Shown: in pieces, positions 1 to 8,821 of the stretch | Numbering within the stretch: the first letter of the stretch is position 1 | Layout of the letters: every line of letters begins with the position of its first letter | From: Geobacter sp. UBA6151 | GTDB taxonomy: Bacteria > Desulfobacterota > Desulfuromonadia > Geobacterales > Pseudopelobacteraceae | Direction of reading: 5' to 3' | Length of the DNA: 64,000 nt | NCBI GenBank assembly: GCA_002423105.1 | Contig: DIUT01000030.1 | Coordinates: forward strand, 25,476 to 89,475 | Made by a program: the position numbers and the translations under genes | Notes under the pieces: model-generated | What the model was told of the DNA's origin: nothing | The model's input: only the letters and a program-made list of their open reading frames with translations | The model's database searches: none

Positions 1-749
1 AAGACAAAGTCCTGTTCACCCCAGCAAATCAGCATCGGCAGCTTTTCAAATTGCCCGATCCTGTCGGCAACGTCGCAGATCAGCTCATAATTGCGATCTC
101 CCGGTTGCAGCGGGATATCCTGCACAAAGCGCAGGGTGGCGATCCGGTTCTGCCAGGAGTCATAGGGCAGTTGGTAGAGCGTTTGCAACTCGGTAGACAT
201 CGGATGCGCCTTGCAGCCCACCATGGCCGCCCCACGGCTGAAAGCGTTGAAACCGCGCACCAGCAGCGTGCCTAGCCAACTGTCCCGGCAGATGCGCAGA
301 GCCAGCGGGAAGGTTTTGGAGGCGGGCAGCGGGAAGGCGGCGGTATTCATGATCACCAGCCGTTCGATTCGCTCTGGATGACGTACAGCATAAGCCATGC
401 CGATCATGCCACCCCAGTCATGTACCACCAGGGTGATCTTGTGCGGCAGTTCCAGGGAGTCCAGCAGACGTTCCAGATCATCCACCCGTTGGGGGAAGGT
501 GTAGTCGTAGCGCTCATCCCCCGGTTTGTCGGAAAGGCCGCAGCCGATATGGTCCGGCACGATGCAGCGATGGCTGCTGCGCAAGACCAGTACCAGATTG
601 CGGTAGTAGAAGGACCAGGAGGGGTTGCCGTGCAACATAACAACCGCCGATCCGCTGCCTTCGTCCAGATAGTGATACTTCAGGCCGTTAAGGTTGAGGT
701 AGTGGCTCTCGAAGGGATAGTGCTTGGCTAAGGTAGGATTTCTCACCAT
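1..749 (-). CDS. oleB: OleB-like alpha/beta hydrolase (beta-lactone decarboxylase family), C-terminus cut by window edge
   Basis: I translated the minus strand from the ATG at 749-747. The frame stays open to the window edge, so about 249 residues are present and the C-terminus is missing. It reads as a haloalkane-dehalogenase-type alpha/beta hydrolase: an oxyanion-hole HGNPSW motif near residue 40 and a nucleophile elbow VVHDWGG with Asp as nucleophile near residue 110. OleB proteins of the olefin pathway belong to this family and decarboxylate the beta-lactone made by OleC to a cis-olefin. The start overlaps the oleA stop by 7 bases, so translation is probably coupled. The function is inferred from the family plus the oleA neighbour; on its own it could be called a haloalkane dehalogenase-like hydrolase. 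oleC and oleD, if present, would lie outside the window to the left. Confidence 0.82.
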   Translation of the reverse strand, partial: MVRNPTLAKHYPFESHYLNLNGLKYHYLDEGSGSAVVMLHGNPSWSFYYRNLVLVLRSSHRCIVPDHIGCGLSDKPGDERYDYTFPQRVDDLERLLDSLELPHKITLVVHDWGGMIGMAYAVRHPERIERLVIMNTAAFPLPASKTFPLALRICRDSWLGTLLVRGFNAFSRGAAMVGCKAHPMSTELQTLYQLPYDSWQNRIATLRFVQDIPLQPGDRNYELICDVADRIGQFEKLPMLICWGEQDFV

Positions 750-1786
750 TCCACCGCCAGCATCATGCAGTTTAACCCACTACCGATTCCCAGAAATGCC
801 ACTTTGTCGCCGGTGAGCAGGATGTCCCGCTCTACAGCCAGGGCAGCGGTCAGCGGCAAGGAGACGGTCCCCATGTTGCCCAGGAATTCGTAGGTGGTGA
901 AATCCTTATCCGCCGGAATGCCCAGAGTTTTCAGGATCATGTTCTGATGGGCCGAACCGACCTGATGGCAGATCACCCGGTCAACCTGCTCCGCCTGCCA
1001 GCCGACATGGGGCAGGAAAGCCTCCCAGGTACGGCGGCCCAGTTCCACGCCATGGTTCATCACGTTGACACCATCGGTACTCATGGACTGCCGGTAGCCT
1101 CCCTTGCCATCCGGGTTGACACCCCACAGGCAGAGGTTGTGGTGTTGCGGGGCAGACTTGGCAATGCCTCCCAGCAAACGGTGCGGCGCTTCTGTCCCGA
1201 AGGAGCCGTCGGAGAGCAGTACCGCCACGGCTCCGGAGCCGCCGGTAAGTGTGGCCAGTGCGCTGGCAAAATGTTGCATGTTGCGCTCTTCCAGCATCCG
1301 GGCGATCATCACTTCGTTGATTTCACGGGCCGATTCGCAGGACACCACCAGCCCGGCCCTGATCTGGCCCAGTTCGATCCGGTTGGCGATATCCAGAATA
1401 CCGTTCAGCACCCCCAGACAGGCGTTGGAGATGTCATAAATGGCAGTATCGCCGCCCACTCCCAGGCTGTCTGCCACACGGCAGGCGGTGGCCGGTTCAA
1501 ACTGCTCACGGCAGACCCCGGTATAGATCAGGGCACCGATATCTCCTGCTCTTACGCCGGTGGCGGCCAAGACCTTGCGGGCTGCTGAAGCCGCCCCCTG
1601 GGAAAGCGGATAACCCGGCTCCCACCAGCGCCGTTCACGGATGCCGGTCATGGCCTGCAACTGGCCCGGCGCAATGCGCAGTTCACGGTAGAGCGGTTCC
1701 AGCCGCGCCTCCAGGTCGCTGGTGGAAATCACCACCGGTGCCAACTCGTAATCCAGCGCCTCTATATACACCTTCCGGTAGTTCAT
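743..1786 (-). CDS. oleA: OleA-like thiolase: head-to-head acyl-CoA condensation
   Basis: 347 residues of the thiolase/KAS III fold. OleA condenses two fatty acyl thioesters to a 2-alkyl-3-ketoacid, the first step of long-chain olefin synthesis. The catalytic set is visible: Cys123 in NACLG, His274 in ICHQ, Asn304 in LGNMG, and Glu97 in FEPATA. The spacings between Glu and Cys (26) and His and Asn (30) match those I recall for the Xanthomonas OleA active site (Glu117, Cys143, His285, Asn315). The GIRERRWWEPG stretch is also OleA-like rather than FabH-like. The ATG overlaps the stop of the upstream megasynthase gene as ATGA, and the stop overlaps oleB. A plain FabH role is unlikely given these residues and the neighbours. 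Confidence 0.9.
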   Translation of the reverse strand: MNYRKVYIEALDYELAPVVISTSDLEARLEPLYRELRIAPGQLQAMTGIRERRWWEPGYPLSQGAASAARKVLAATGVRAGDIGALIYTGVCREQFEPATACRVADSLGVGGDTAIYDISNACLGVLNGILDIANRIELGQIRAGLVVSCESAREINEVMIARMLEERNMQHFASALATLTGGSGAVAVLLSDGSFGTEAPHRLLGGIAKSAPQHHNLCLWGVNPDGKGGYRQSMSTDGVNVMNHGVELGRRTWEAFLPHVGWQAEQVDRVICHQVGSAHQNMILKTLGIPADKDFTTYEFLGNMGTVSLPLTAALAVERDILLTGDKVAFLGIGSGLNCMMLAVEW

Positions 1787-4700
1787 CGGGCTTGTTCCAT
1801 CCTTATGCTAAAATCAATCATCTGGTAGATCAGCTTACCGTCCACGGAGAGAAAACCGCTGGCCGTCATGAGTTGCTGTTGGTCGTCAATGGTGGTGATC
1901 CAGGCCTCCACAAGCACCTGGCGGTTGTCAGGCACCACTTGGCCGCGGTAGAGCCAGCGGTGTTTCTGCTCCAGAGCGACCGAGGCAAAAACCGTCCCAT
2001 TCTGCCAGCCCCACCGCTCAACCGCCGCAAACTTCAGCAGTTGCTGGAATGACTCCAGCCCCAAAGAACCGGGGGTGACCGGGTCCTCAAAGAAATGGGC
2101 CTTGAAGAACCATTCATCGGGATTTACCTGTTTGCTGCCCCTGATATAGCCCAGACCGGCTGGTCCGCCATCCGGCACATACAGTTCGATGCGGTCGATC
2201 ATCCGCAACTGCATCTCCGGGAACGGCGCATCGGTTGGATAGGGCAGGTTTTGTCCACGGGCAATTTCGGCATCGGTGGGCTGATACGGCTGTGCATCGC
2301 GGATACCGACCTGATTGGCCAGGGCTTCTTTGGAGAAGAAGCCGAACATGGTTTCTCCCTCGTAAATCAGCCCTTGGTGGTCAGCCACGGAGAAATCAAA
2401 CTCCTGGATAATCATACCGCCGCTGGTGGCCACCTTGGTCATGGTGGCACTACAGGTCAGGGTACCGTTTTTCGGGGTTACCGGCCGGTGCTGGATGGCG
2501 GTGCCGCCCAGGTTGCGGAAGGAGATGTCGGTGGGGCTGGTCAGGGCTGAGCCCACATAGGCCGCCAGCCAGCCGCAGGGCTGCAGGGCCGCCTCCAGCA
2601 GCACGCAGAACGGCATGCGCGGTTGACGGTCAGCTCTAAAGAACCAGGCGTCAGGCGGCAGATCGTACTGGGCTTCGGCCAAGGCTCCGGCCTGCATCTG
2701 CCAGGGCTCTCCCCTGACTGCAGTCACCCGGTCCATGAACTGAAACGGCGGACCGGGCAGACGGGCTATTTTTCGCTGGTGGTCGAAGATGCGATACGGT
2801 TCGCCGAACCCTTCCGAAGGCTTACCGTTGCTGTAGGCCAGGATCTGATGTTTTGTGTATATGGCTGGCTTGATGTAGCTTTCCCCCTCACCCCGGCCCT
2901 CTCCCGTCAGGGGAGAGGGAGCAACTACATCCCCCCTCCCTTGATGGGAGGGGGACAGGGGGAGGGTGTTGTTCTGCTGTTTCCACAGAGCTTGCAACTG
3001 TTCCCCGGTGGTGCCGGAGAGGCGGCAGGACATGCTGGTGATCTCCACAATCGGCTTGCCGTCGGCATACATCAGGGCATCCACCACCACGTACGGTTCC
3101 GGCCGGTAGCCGATCTCTCGGATGGTCACCTCGTAGGTTACCACCTTTGTCGTTTCCAGTACCTGACCGCGGCAGCAGAGCTTGCTGGCCACGCCGGGCA
3201 CCGGTTCCCACGCTGCGCTGTCCGCCTCGGCCACCCAGCCCATGCGCAGCAGCAGGATGCGCAGGGTATGCATGCAGCATTCGTACATGAGCGTTCCCGG
3301 CATAACCCGGTCATCCACGAAATGGCAGGTGATGAACCAGTCGTCCGGGTGAATGTCGGCCTCGGCCCTGATCTGCCCAAGACCGTAGCGGCCACCCTCC
3401 GGGATGATCTCATTGACCCGGTGTACCAGCCGCATCCGTCGGCCTGGAATGGTCAAAGGCTGCCTGACTGACAGACCGGCGAACAACGGGCCGAAGCAAC
3501 CAGCCAGGTCACCTGCACGCAGGCGGTCAAGCTGGTTGTCATCGTAGTGTTCCCTGGCCAGCTGCAGCAGTTCCTGCCAGCCGGGCTGGCGGATGCCGCT
3601 GGTGGGGCGCAGGTCTATGGCTGGCCGGACGATCCCTTTGCCTGCCTCCAGGGCGGCTGCCGAGAAGAATCCGGCACAGCCGTCCCGCATGGACAAAAGT
3701 GGTTCGCCGTTCACGGTGGCCTCGAAGAAGAAGCGGAACAGCCAGGTGTCCCCCTGGCGGAAGAAGCGCTCGATACGGATATCGTAGTGGATGATTTCGC
3801 CGGGACCGGGCAGGCTGCGGTGGAAGGTGACCACGGCATCCAGCAGACGGTAGACCGCCAGTCCCCTGGTGATGAAGTCGATCCCCAGGTAGCCGGACAG
3901 AAACAGATCGGCCTGACCGGCTTCCACCGCGATGCAAGTGGGGATGCGGCCATTATCCAGGTACCAGGCACCTGCCAGGATATCATGCTCGGTCACCACC
4001 CGGCCGCTGGTCATGGAGCAGGGCTCTCCCTCCACAGTGATGATCCGGTCCACCAGCATCAGCGGTTCGTCGGGTAGCCTGACTCTGGTGGGGAAACTGT
4101 CCACCTGGGCAAACTGCGGCCCCAGCATCCGGGCCACTGAGCCGATGGCGAATTCAAGACACATTTCACGGTTGAAGGTGCAAGGCTGATCACTCCCCCT
4201 CCCTTGATGGGAGGGGGTAGGGGGGAGGGAGATGGTGGAAAGAGTGGCCGTACTGGTGCCCTGCCCCCCACCCTGACCCTCTCCCACCAGGGGGGAGGGA
4301 ATTGTTTCAGGAACATCATCCCCCAGTGCCTGACGCAGCGACATCTCCAACGACATGGCTTGGGCCATGGACTGGGTGATGTTCGTGCTGAAGTTCAGGA
4401 ATGCCTCATGGGCCGCCTGACCTGCAGACTGGGCCTGGGCAAATTCCTGCAGCAACACTGTGTCCCCCCTCCCTTGATAGGAGGGGGTCGGGGGGAGGGT
4501 GAAGGGAGCTGAGTAACTGAAGTCAGAGTTATTAATGGCTTTATGGGAATGAACAGGTTGCAGCCGGGGCGGATGAAACTGCCTGCCGCCCATGGTCAGC
4601 CGCACTGCGGGGGCAGAACCGGCATCTGCCACGGTTGCCTCTGCCTGGGCATACAGCGGAGACAGGTCAACGGGCAGACGTTCGGCCACCAGGGCGGCCA

Positions 4701-7700
4701 GAAAGCGCAACAGCGCCGAAAGCGGATCAATGCCGGGAAAGCAGGCGGAAACGGCCAGATGGGGCCGCTCGCCAAGGATACGGCTGATCATCCGGCTGCA
4801 GGAGTTGCCCGGCCCCATCTCCAGGAACAGGCGCACGCCGTCCTGCCAGGCGGTTTCCACCAGACGCGGGAAATCGATCTCCTGCACCGACTGGGTGACA
4901 ATGGCGTCGGCGGCATTTTCCCGGTTCAACTGATAGGCAGCACCTTTGGCGCCGCTGTAGAAGATAACGCCAGCGGGTGGCCGGGTGTCGAACAGGTGCA
5001 GGTTGCGATATTCCTTGGTCACCGCCCTGGCCACGTCGCAATGGACGGTGGTTACCCCCTGCAGCGGGAAAAAATGGGCGCCGGAGGCTTCGACAACCGC
5101 CCGGACCCCTGCGGCATCACCGCCGATAACACATTCATGCGGGGTATTGACGATCAGCAGGTAGACCCGTGGCCGGTCTTTGAGCAGGGTGCGCACTGTT
5201 GCTTCAGCCGCTGCCAGCACGCCGATGCTCCAGTCAACGGTTTCGTTTTCGTTCATGCCCCATATCTGACGGGCGGCGCGGCACTCTCCGGCCAGATCGC
5301 GGGTAAAGAGGGTTGATGCCTGCATCCGGGCCAGCATCTCGTCCCGCTCCTGCCAAGCCCGCAGGGCAAAGAGCGAGGCGGTTTCTCCCAGGCTGTAGCC
5401 GATTGCCGCCTCCGGCCTGATGCCGAAAGATTGCACCAGATCGGCAACAACGCAGCCGGTGGCCACCTGCCCGAAGATCAGGGCCTGATGGTTGGTATCG
5501 ATTTCCGTCCGGTCTGCGCCGTTCCAGAACAGTTCCGGATGGAACTGGTTGCGCAGGTAGCGGTTTTCATGGTCTTGTCTGCGTAAAATGGCGGGCCAGC
5601 GGGCGGACAGCTCCATGGCCATACCGGCAAAATGGTTGCCGGAACCGGGAAACACAAAGGCTATCTTCCCGGAACCGCCAAGGGGAGCAGGGTTGAAAAA
5701 CAGCCGGTCACGCAGGGCAGGGGGGATAACCGGCAGGGTGGCATTGTCTTCCGTCTGAACCGTACGCAGGCCCAGTTCCAGCAGGGCGAGCAGTTCTTCA
5801 CGGTTGCGGGCCACCAGGGTCAGGGCCAGTGGTTTCGCCTCTGCCGTCGTGCCCTGCAGATGGCGTTGACGGGCCAGTGCGGACAGCTTGTTATCCGATA
5901 CGGCAGCGGTCTCTTGACGCAGATGTTCGATTTCCGAAAGCAGTTCCCGGCGGTTCTCACCTGCAAGCACAAAGAGCGATTCCGCCGGTATTCCCAGCGG
6001 CTCAGGAGCGGTTACCCTCATCCCCTCCCTTCTCCCAGAGGGAGAAGGGCAAGCTTGACCCTCTCCCTCTGGGAGAGGGTGGCCAAAGGCCGGGTGAGGG
6101 TTTTCCCACCCTTCCAGCAGGACGTGGTGGCAGGAGCCGTCCACGCCAAAGACGCCGACTCCGGCCCGGCGCGGGCCATCGGCCCGGTTGCGCAGCCAGT
6201 AGCGGGGAGTGGTGGCAAGGTACAACGGGCTTGTACCGGAAACCTGTTCCAAGGGCGCAGATGGTGCGCCGCAGGGGGGGATGATCTCCTGATGCAGGGC
6301 CAGGCAGCAGCGGACCAGGGAAGCCAGACCCGATGCCGCGCCGGTATGGCCGATCGATCCACTCAGGCTGGAAACGGCGCAGGAGCGCGGCTGATGAACC
6401 GCTCCGTAGCAGTCCGCCAGGGCTGCTGCCTCCATGCGGTCTTCCGCAGGGTGCCCGCTTCCGTGCGCTTCCAGATAGCTGACTGTGGACAGATCGATGC
6501 CTGAATCGCTACAGGCCCGCTGCACAGCCAGATTGTAGGCTGCCTGCTGCGGGATAACGGTTGTACCACCGGAGCTGCCGATGCCGCGAATGACCGCGTA
6601 AATGCGGTCGCCGTCTTTTTCGGCATCGGAAAGCCGCTTGAGTACCAGCGCAGCAGCACCTTCGCCCACCAGACTGCCGTCGGCCCCCTGGTCAAAGGGA
6701 GTGGTTGCGCCGGAGCGGGACAGTTCTCTCGTTTCGTGGTGTCCCAGCACGGCCCGCAGGTCACCGGCCAGATCAACCGCCCCCACCAGGGCGCGGTCAA
6801 GTTCCCCCTGTTGAAGCTGTCTGACAGCGGTTTCCAGGGCGCGGATGCCGGAGCTTTCCTCACTGGACAGGGTAAAGCCGGGACCGCCGAACCTGAATTC
6901 CCGGGCGATCCTGCTGGCAACGATGTTGCCCAGCGCTCCCATGGTGCGGTTGGCGTTAAGCGGCGGTCCGGCAGCCTCCCGCAATTGTGTTGTCCAGTTG
7001 TCCAGTTCTTCCGGCGACAGATCCAGTCCGGCATCCTTTGCCCAGCGGGCGGCTTGTTCTGCCAGGGACCAGCGGAAGCTGAAGTTGGTACTGTTCAGGT
7101 CAAGGGCGATACCCACAAAGACGCCGCTGCGCTGGTTGCCTTCCCGGCCGATACCGGCATCGGCAAGGGCTCCGGCAGCGGTTGTAAGCATCAGAAGCTG
7201 CTGGGGTAACATCTCTTCCAGTTCTTTGGGGGGGATACGGAACTGGGTTGCAGCCACATCAAGGCTGTTCAGATAGAAACCGTTGAAGGTCGTCTGATCC
7301 AGCCCCAGCTCTTTAAACCATTTACTTTGTCCGGCGTTCCACCATGTTGAGGGTGGGGCTGGCTGAATAACCTCATCGCCGCCCAGCAACCGCTGCTGGA
7401 CTGCGCTCAGTCCTTGCCAGGGACCGAAACTGGCGTCCATGCCGACAATGGCTATCGGCTCGGGTGGCGGTGTTTGTAGGGGCGTATTGCTATACGCCCC
7501 TACTGGAATCCACTCTTCCACCAGTAAGTGAGCGTTGATACCGCCGAAGCCGAAGGCGCTGACCGCTGACCGGCGCGGAATGCCGTCGCCGCGGCGTTGC
7601 CAGGGAGTGCTGGAGGTCAGTACCGTAAAGGGGCTGTTGTCCAGGTTCATACCCGGCTGCGGACGGTTGAAGTTGGCGGTGGGGGGCAGGGTTTCATGCT

Positions 7701-8820
7701 GCATGGCCAGCAGCACCTTGGTCAGGGCTGCAGCTCCGGCAGCGGTGAGCAGATGACCGATGTTGGACTTGACCGAGCCGATCACGCAACGTTGCGCCTG
7801 TTCGGGAATACCCTGCCACAACTCCCGCAGGCTGGCCACTTCCACGGCGTCTCCCACCGGGGTGCCGGTGGCATGGCATTCGATCAGATCGATATCATCC
7901 GGGTTCCAGCCTGCCTGAGCATAGGCGGCGGACATGGCCCGCACCTGGCCTTCCGACGAAGGGGCCAACAGACTGCCGCCCAGGTCGTTGGAAAGTCCGA
8001 TCCCCCTAATGACGCCGTAAATGCGGTCGCCATGGGCCAGGGCATCCTCCAGCCGTTTCAGCAGGAAGATGCCAGCTCCTTCGCCCACCAGCAGGCCGTC
8101 GCCGGAGGCGTCCAGCGGCGCTGCAATGCCTCGTTTGGATAATGCCCGCAATTGCGAAAATCCCATCTGGGTATACAAGGGGTCGGGACGGGAGACACCG
8201 CCGGTCAGCATGGCGTCGGCACGGCCGGAGCGCAGTTCGTCCATGGCCAGTTTGATGGCGTAGAGGGAGGAGGCGCAGGCAGCGTCCAGGGTGCAGTGAC
8301 CGCCGCTCAGACCGAGGCTTTCGGCAAGGATGCCTGCCGGTAATCCGGCAACATAGCGGTTCAACGGGGCAATAGCGGTTTGTTGTGCGGAACTGCCGGT
8401 CAAGGCTTCTTCAAAGGTCCTGCCCAGCCACTGCCGGGCCAGTCCGGCGGAGGATTCAGTGGGTAGCGCCAGATTGCCGATGATGACACCGGTGCGGGAA
8501 CGGTCCAGCTGTCCGGTTTGCGCATCGTTAAAGGCCAATGTGCCGGCAGTGACCAGCAGGTGAAACAGCGGGTCCAATCCTGCCAGGCCCTCAACAGAGG
8601 GGACGCGGTCAATGAAACAACCCTTGCGGGAGTAAACATGGTCAGGCTTTGCCACCTCCGGATCAAAGGCGGCATCGGGGGACAGATGCCAGCGGCCTGC
8701 CGGGACGTCACGCACTGCGCTCTGCCCGTTACGGATGTTATCCCAGAAACGGCCGATATCCGGGGCATCGGGAAAGATACTACCGATCCCGACAATGGCG
8801 ATTGAAGGCGGATGCTGCAT
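1783..8820 (-). CDS. PUFA-synthase-like megasynthase, fused PfaB/PfaC type (KS-CLF-AT-DH x4)
   Basis: About 2345 residues. I chose the ATG at 8820 (protein begins MQHPPSIAIVGIG) because it follows the pfaA stop by one base; the open frame runs to 8988 but that part overlaps pfaA. Domains in order: ketosynthase (about 5-435, active DAACASS near 180, HATGT, SNIGH); chain-length-factor-like KS with the active Cys replaced (SSEESSG; about 445-880); acyltransferase (FPGSGN near 1060, GYSLGE near 1140); then four FabA-like hot-dog units (about 1580-1935 and 1995-2345), with VMPGT and DPVTPGS catalytic motifs after conserved His. Classical PfaC is KS-CLF-DH-DH with the AT in a separate PfaB; here they are fused. 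Linkers contain palindromic repeats at 2883, 4194, 4463, 6015 and 7476. Product chain length cannot be read from sequence. Confidence 0.9.
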   Translation of the reverse strand: MQHPPSIAIVGIGSIFPDAPDIGRFWDNIRNGQSAVRDVPAGRWHLSPDAAFDPEVAKPDHVYSRKGCFIDRVPSVEGLAGLDPLFHLLVTAGTLAFNDAQTGQLDRSRTGVIIGNLALPTESSAGLARQWLGRTFEEALTGSSAQQTAIAPLNRYVAGLPAGILAESLGLSGGHCTLDAACASSLYAIKLAMDELRSGRADAMLTGGVSRPDPLYTQMGFSQLRALSKRGIAAPLDASGDGLLVGEGAGIFLLKRLEDALAHGDRIYGVIRGIGLSNDLGGSLLAPSSEGQVRAMSAAYAQAGWNPDDIDLIECHATGTPVGDAVEVASLRELWQGIPEQAQRCVIGSVKSNIGHLLTAAGAAALTKVLLAMQHETLPPTANFNRPQPGMNLDNSPFTVLTSSTPWQRRGDGIPRRSAVSAFGFGGINAHLLVEEWIPVGAYSNTPLQTPPPEPIAIVGMDASFGPWQGLSAVQQRLLGGDEVIQPAPPSTWWNAGQSKWFKELGLDQTTFNGFYLNSLDVAATQFRIPPKELEEMLPQQLLMLTTAAGALADAGIGREGNQRSGVFVGIALDLNSTNFSFRWSLAEQAARWAKDAGLDLSPEELDNWTTQLREAAGPPLNANRTMGALGNIVASRIAREFRFGGPGFTLSSEESSGIRALETAVRQLQQGELDRALVGAVDLAGDLRAVLGHHETRELSRSGATTPFDQGADGSLVGEGAAALVLKRLSDAEKDGDRIYAVIRGIGSSGGTTVIPQQAAYNLAVQRACSDSGIDLSTVSYLEAHGSGHPAEDRMEAAALADCYGAVHQPRSCAVSSLSGSIGHTGAASGLASLVRCCLALHQEIIPPCGAPSAPLEQVSGTSPLYLATTPRYWLRNRADGPRRAGVGVFGVDGSCHHVLLEGWENPHPAFGHPLPEGEGQACPSPSGRREGMRVTAPEPLGIPAESLFVLAGENRRELLSEIEHLRQETAAVSDNKLSALARQRHLQGTTAEAKPLALTLVARNREELLALLELGLRTVQTEDNATLPVIPPALRDRLFFNPAPLGGSGKIAFVFPGSGNHFAGMAMELSARWPAILRRQDHENRYLRNQFHPELFWNGADRTEIDTNHQALIFGQVATGCVVADLVQSFGIRPEAAIGYSLGETASLFALRAWQERDEMLARMQASTLFTRDLAGECRAARQIWGMNENETVDWSIGVLAAAEATVRTLLKDRPRVYLLIVNTPHECVIGGDAAGVRAVVEASGAHFFPLQGVTTVHCDVARAVTKEYRNLHLFDTRPPAGVIFYSGAKGAAYQLNRENAADAIVTQSVQEIDFPRLVETAWQDGVRLFLEMGPGNSCSRMISRILGERPHLAVSACFPGIDPLSALLRFLAALVAERLPVDLSPLYAQAEATVADAGSAPAVRLTMGGRQFHPPRLQPVHSHKAINNSDFSYSAPFTLPPTPSYQGRGDTVLLQEFAQAQSAGQAAHEAFLNFSTNITQSMAQAMSLEMSLRQALGDDVPETIPSPLVGEGQGGGQGTSTATLSTISLPPTPSHQGRGSDQPCTFNREMCLEFAIGSVARMLGPQFAQVDSFPTRVRLPDEPLMLVDRIITVEGEPCSMTSGRVVTEHDILAGAWYLDNGRIPTCIAVEAGQADLFLSGYLGIDFITRGLAVYRLLDAVVTFHRSLPGPGEIIHYDIRIERFFRQGDTWLFRFFFEATVNGEPLLSMRDGCAGFFSAAALEAGKGIVRPAIDLRPTSGIRQPGWQELLQLAREHYDDNQLDRLRAGDLAGCFGPLFAGLSVRQPLTIPGRRMRLVHRVNEIIPEGGRYGLGQIRAEADIHPDDWFITCHFVDDRVMPGTLMYECCMHTLRILLLRMGWVAEADSAAWEPVPGVASKLCCRGQVLETTKVVTYEVTIREIGYRPEPYVVVDALMYADGKPIVEITSMSCRLSGTTGEQLQALWKQQNNTLPLSPSHQGRGDVVAPSPLTGEGRGEGESYIKPAIYTKHQILAYSNGKPSEGFGEPYRIFDHQRKIARLPGPPFQFMDRVTAVRGEPWQMQAGALAEAQYDLPPDAWFFRADRQPRMPFCVLLEAALQPCGWLAAYVGSALTSPTDISFRNLGGTAIQHRPVTPKNGTLTCSATMTKVATSGGMIIQEFDFSVADHQGLIYEGETMFGFFSKEALANQVGIRDAQPYQPTDAEIARGQNLPYPTDAPFPEMQLRMIDRIELYVPDGGPAGLGYIRGSKQVNPDEWFFKAHFFEDPVTPGSLGLESFQQLLKFAAVERWGWQNGTVFASVALEQKHRWLYRGQVVPDNRQVLVEAWITTIDDQQQLMTASGFLSVDGKLIYQMIDFSIRMEQAR
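2883..2967. repeat. REP-like palindromic cluster in DH2-DH3 linker
   Basis: Two adjacent G/C-rich inverted repeats (CCCTCTCCC...GGGAGAGGG and CCCCCTCCC...GGGAGGGGG) lie inside the megasynthase frame near residues 1951-1979. They are translated as PLSPSHQGRGD and PSPLTGEGRGEG, which interrupts no domain. Same family as the copies at 4194, 4463, 6015 and 12076. Confidence 0.85.
4194..4300. repeat. REP-like palindrome pair in AT-DH1 linker
   Basis: A CCCCCTCCCTTGATGGGAGG palindrome followed about 60 bases later by a second unit (CCCTCTCCCACC...GGGGGGAGGG). Translated in frame as PPTPSHQGRG and PSPLVGEGQGGG in the region between the acyltransferase and the first hot-dog domain, roughly residues 1506-1542. 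Confidence 0.85.
4463..4500. repeat. REP-like palindrome, single unit, AT-DH1 linker
   Basis: One unit of the same family (CCCCCCTCCC...GGAGGGGG...GGGGGGAGGG), translated as LPPTPSYQGRGD near residue 1445. It lies 160 bases from the 4194 pair in the same low-complexity linker. Confidence 0.85.
6015..6101. repeat. REP-like palindrome pair in CLF-AT linker
   Basis: Two inverted repeats, CTTCTCCC...GGGAGAAG and ACCCTCTCCC...GGGAGAGGGT, with a GGCCAAAGGCC tail. Translated as HPLPEGEGQACPSPSGRREG at about residues 906-935, between the chain-length-factor and acyltransferase domains. Confidence 0.8.
7476..7503. repeat. 12-bp perfect inverted repeat in KS-CLF linker
   Basis: GTAGGGGCGTAT, a 4-base loop, then its exact complement. 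The GTAGGGGC end is shared with the repeats behind pyrB (21461) and carA (23972), so this is probably the same element family. Here it is translated (GAYSNTPLQT) between the first ketosynthase and the chain-length factor, near residue 443. Confidence 0.8.
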
Positions 8821-8821
8821 C

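Noticed and set aside
947..6504. Long plus-strand open frames opposite the pfa and ole genes (for example 947-1588, 2623-3471, 5632-6504)
   Set aside because: They mirror the codon pattern of the real minus-strand genes, have no ribosome sites and no recognisable domains.
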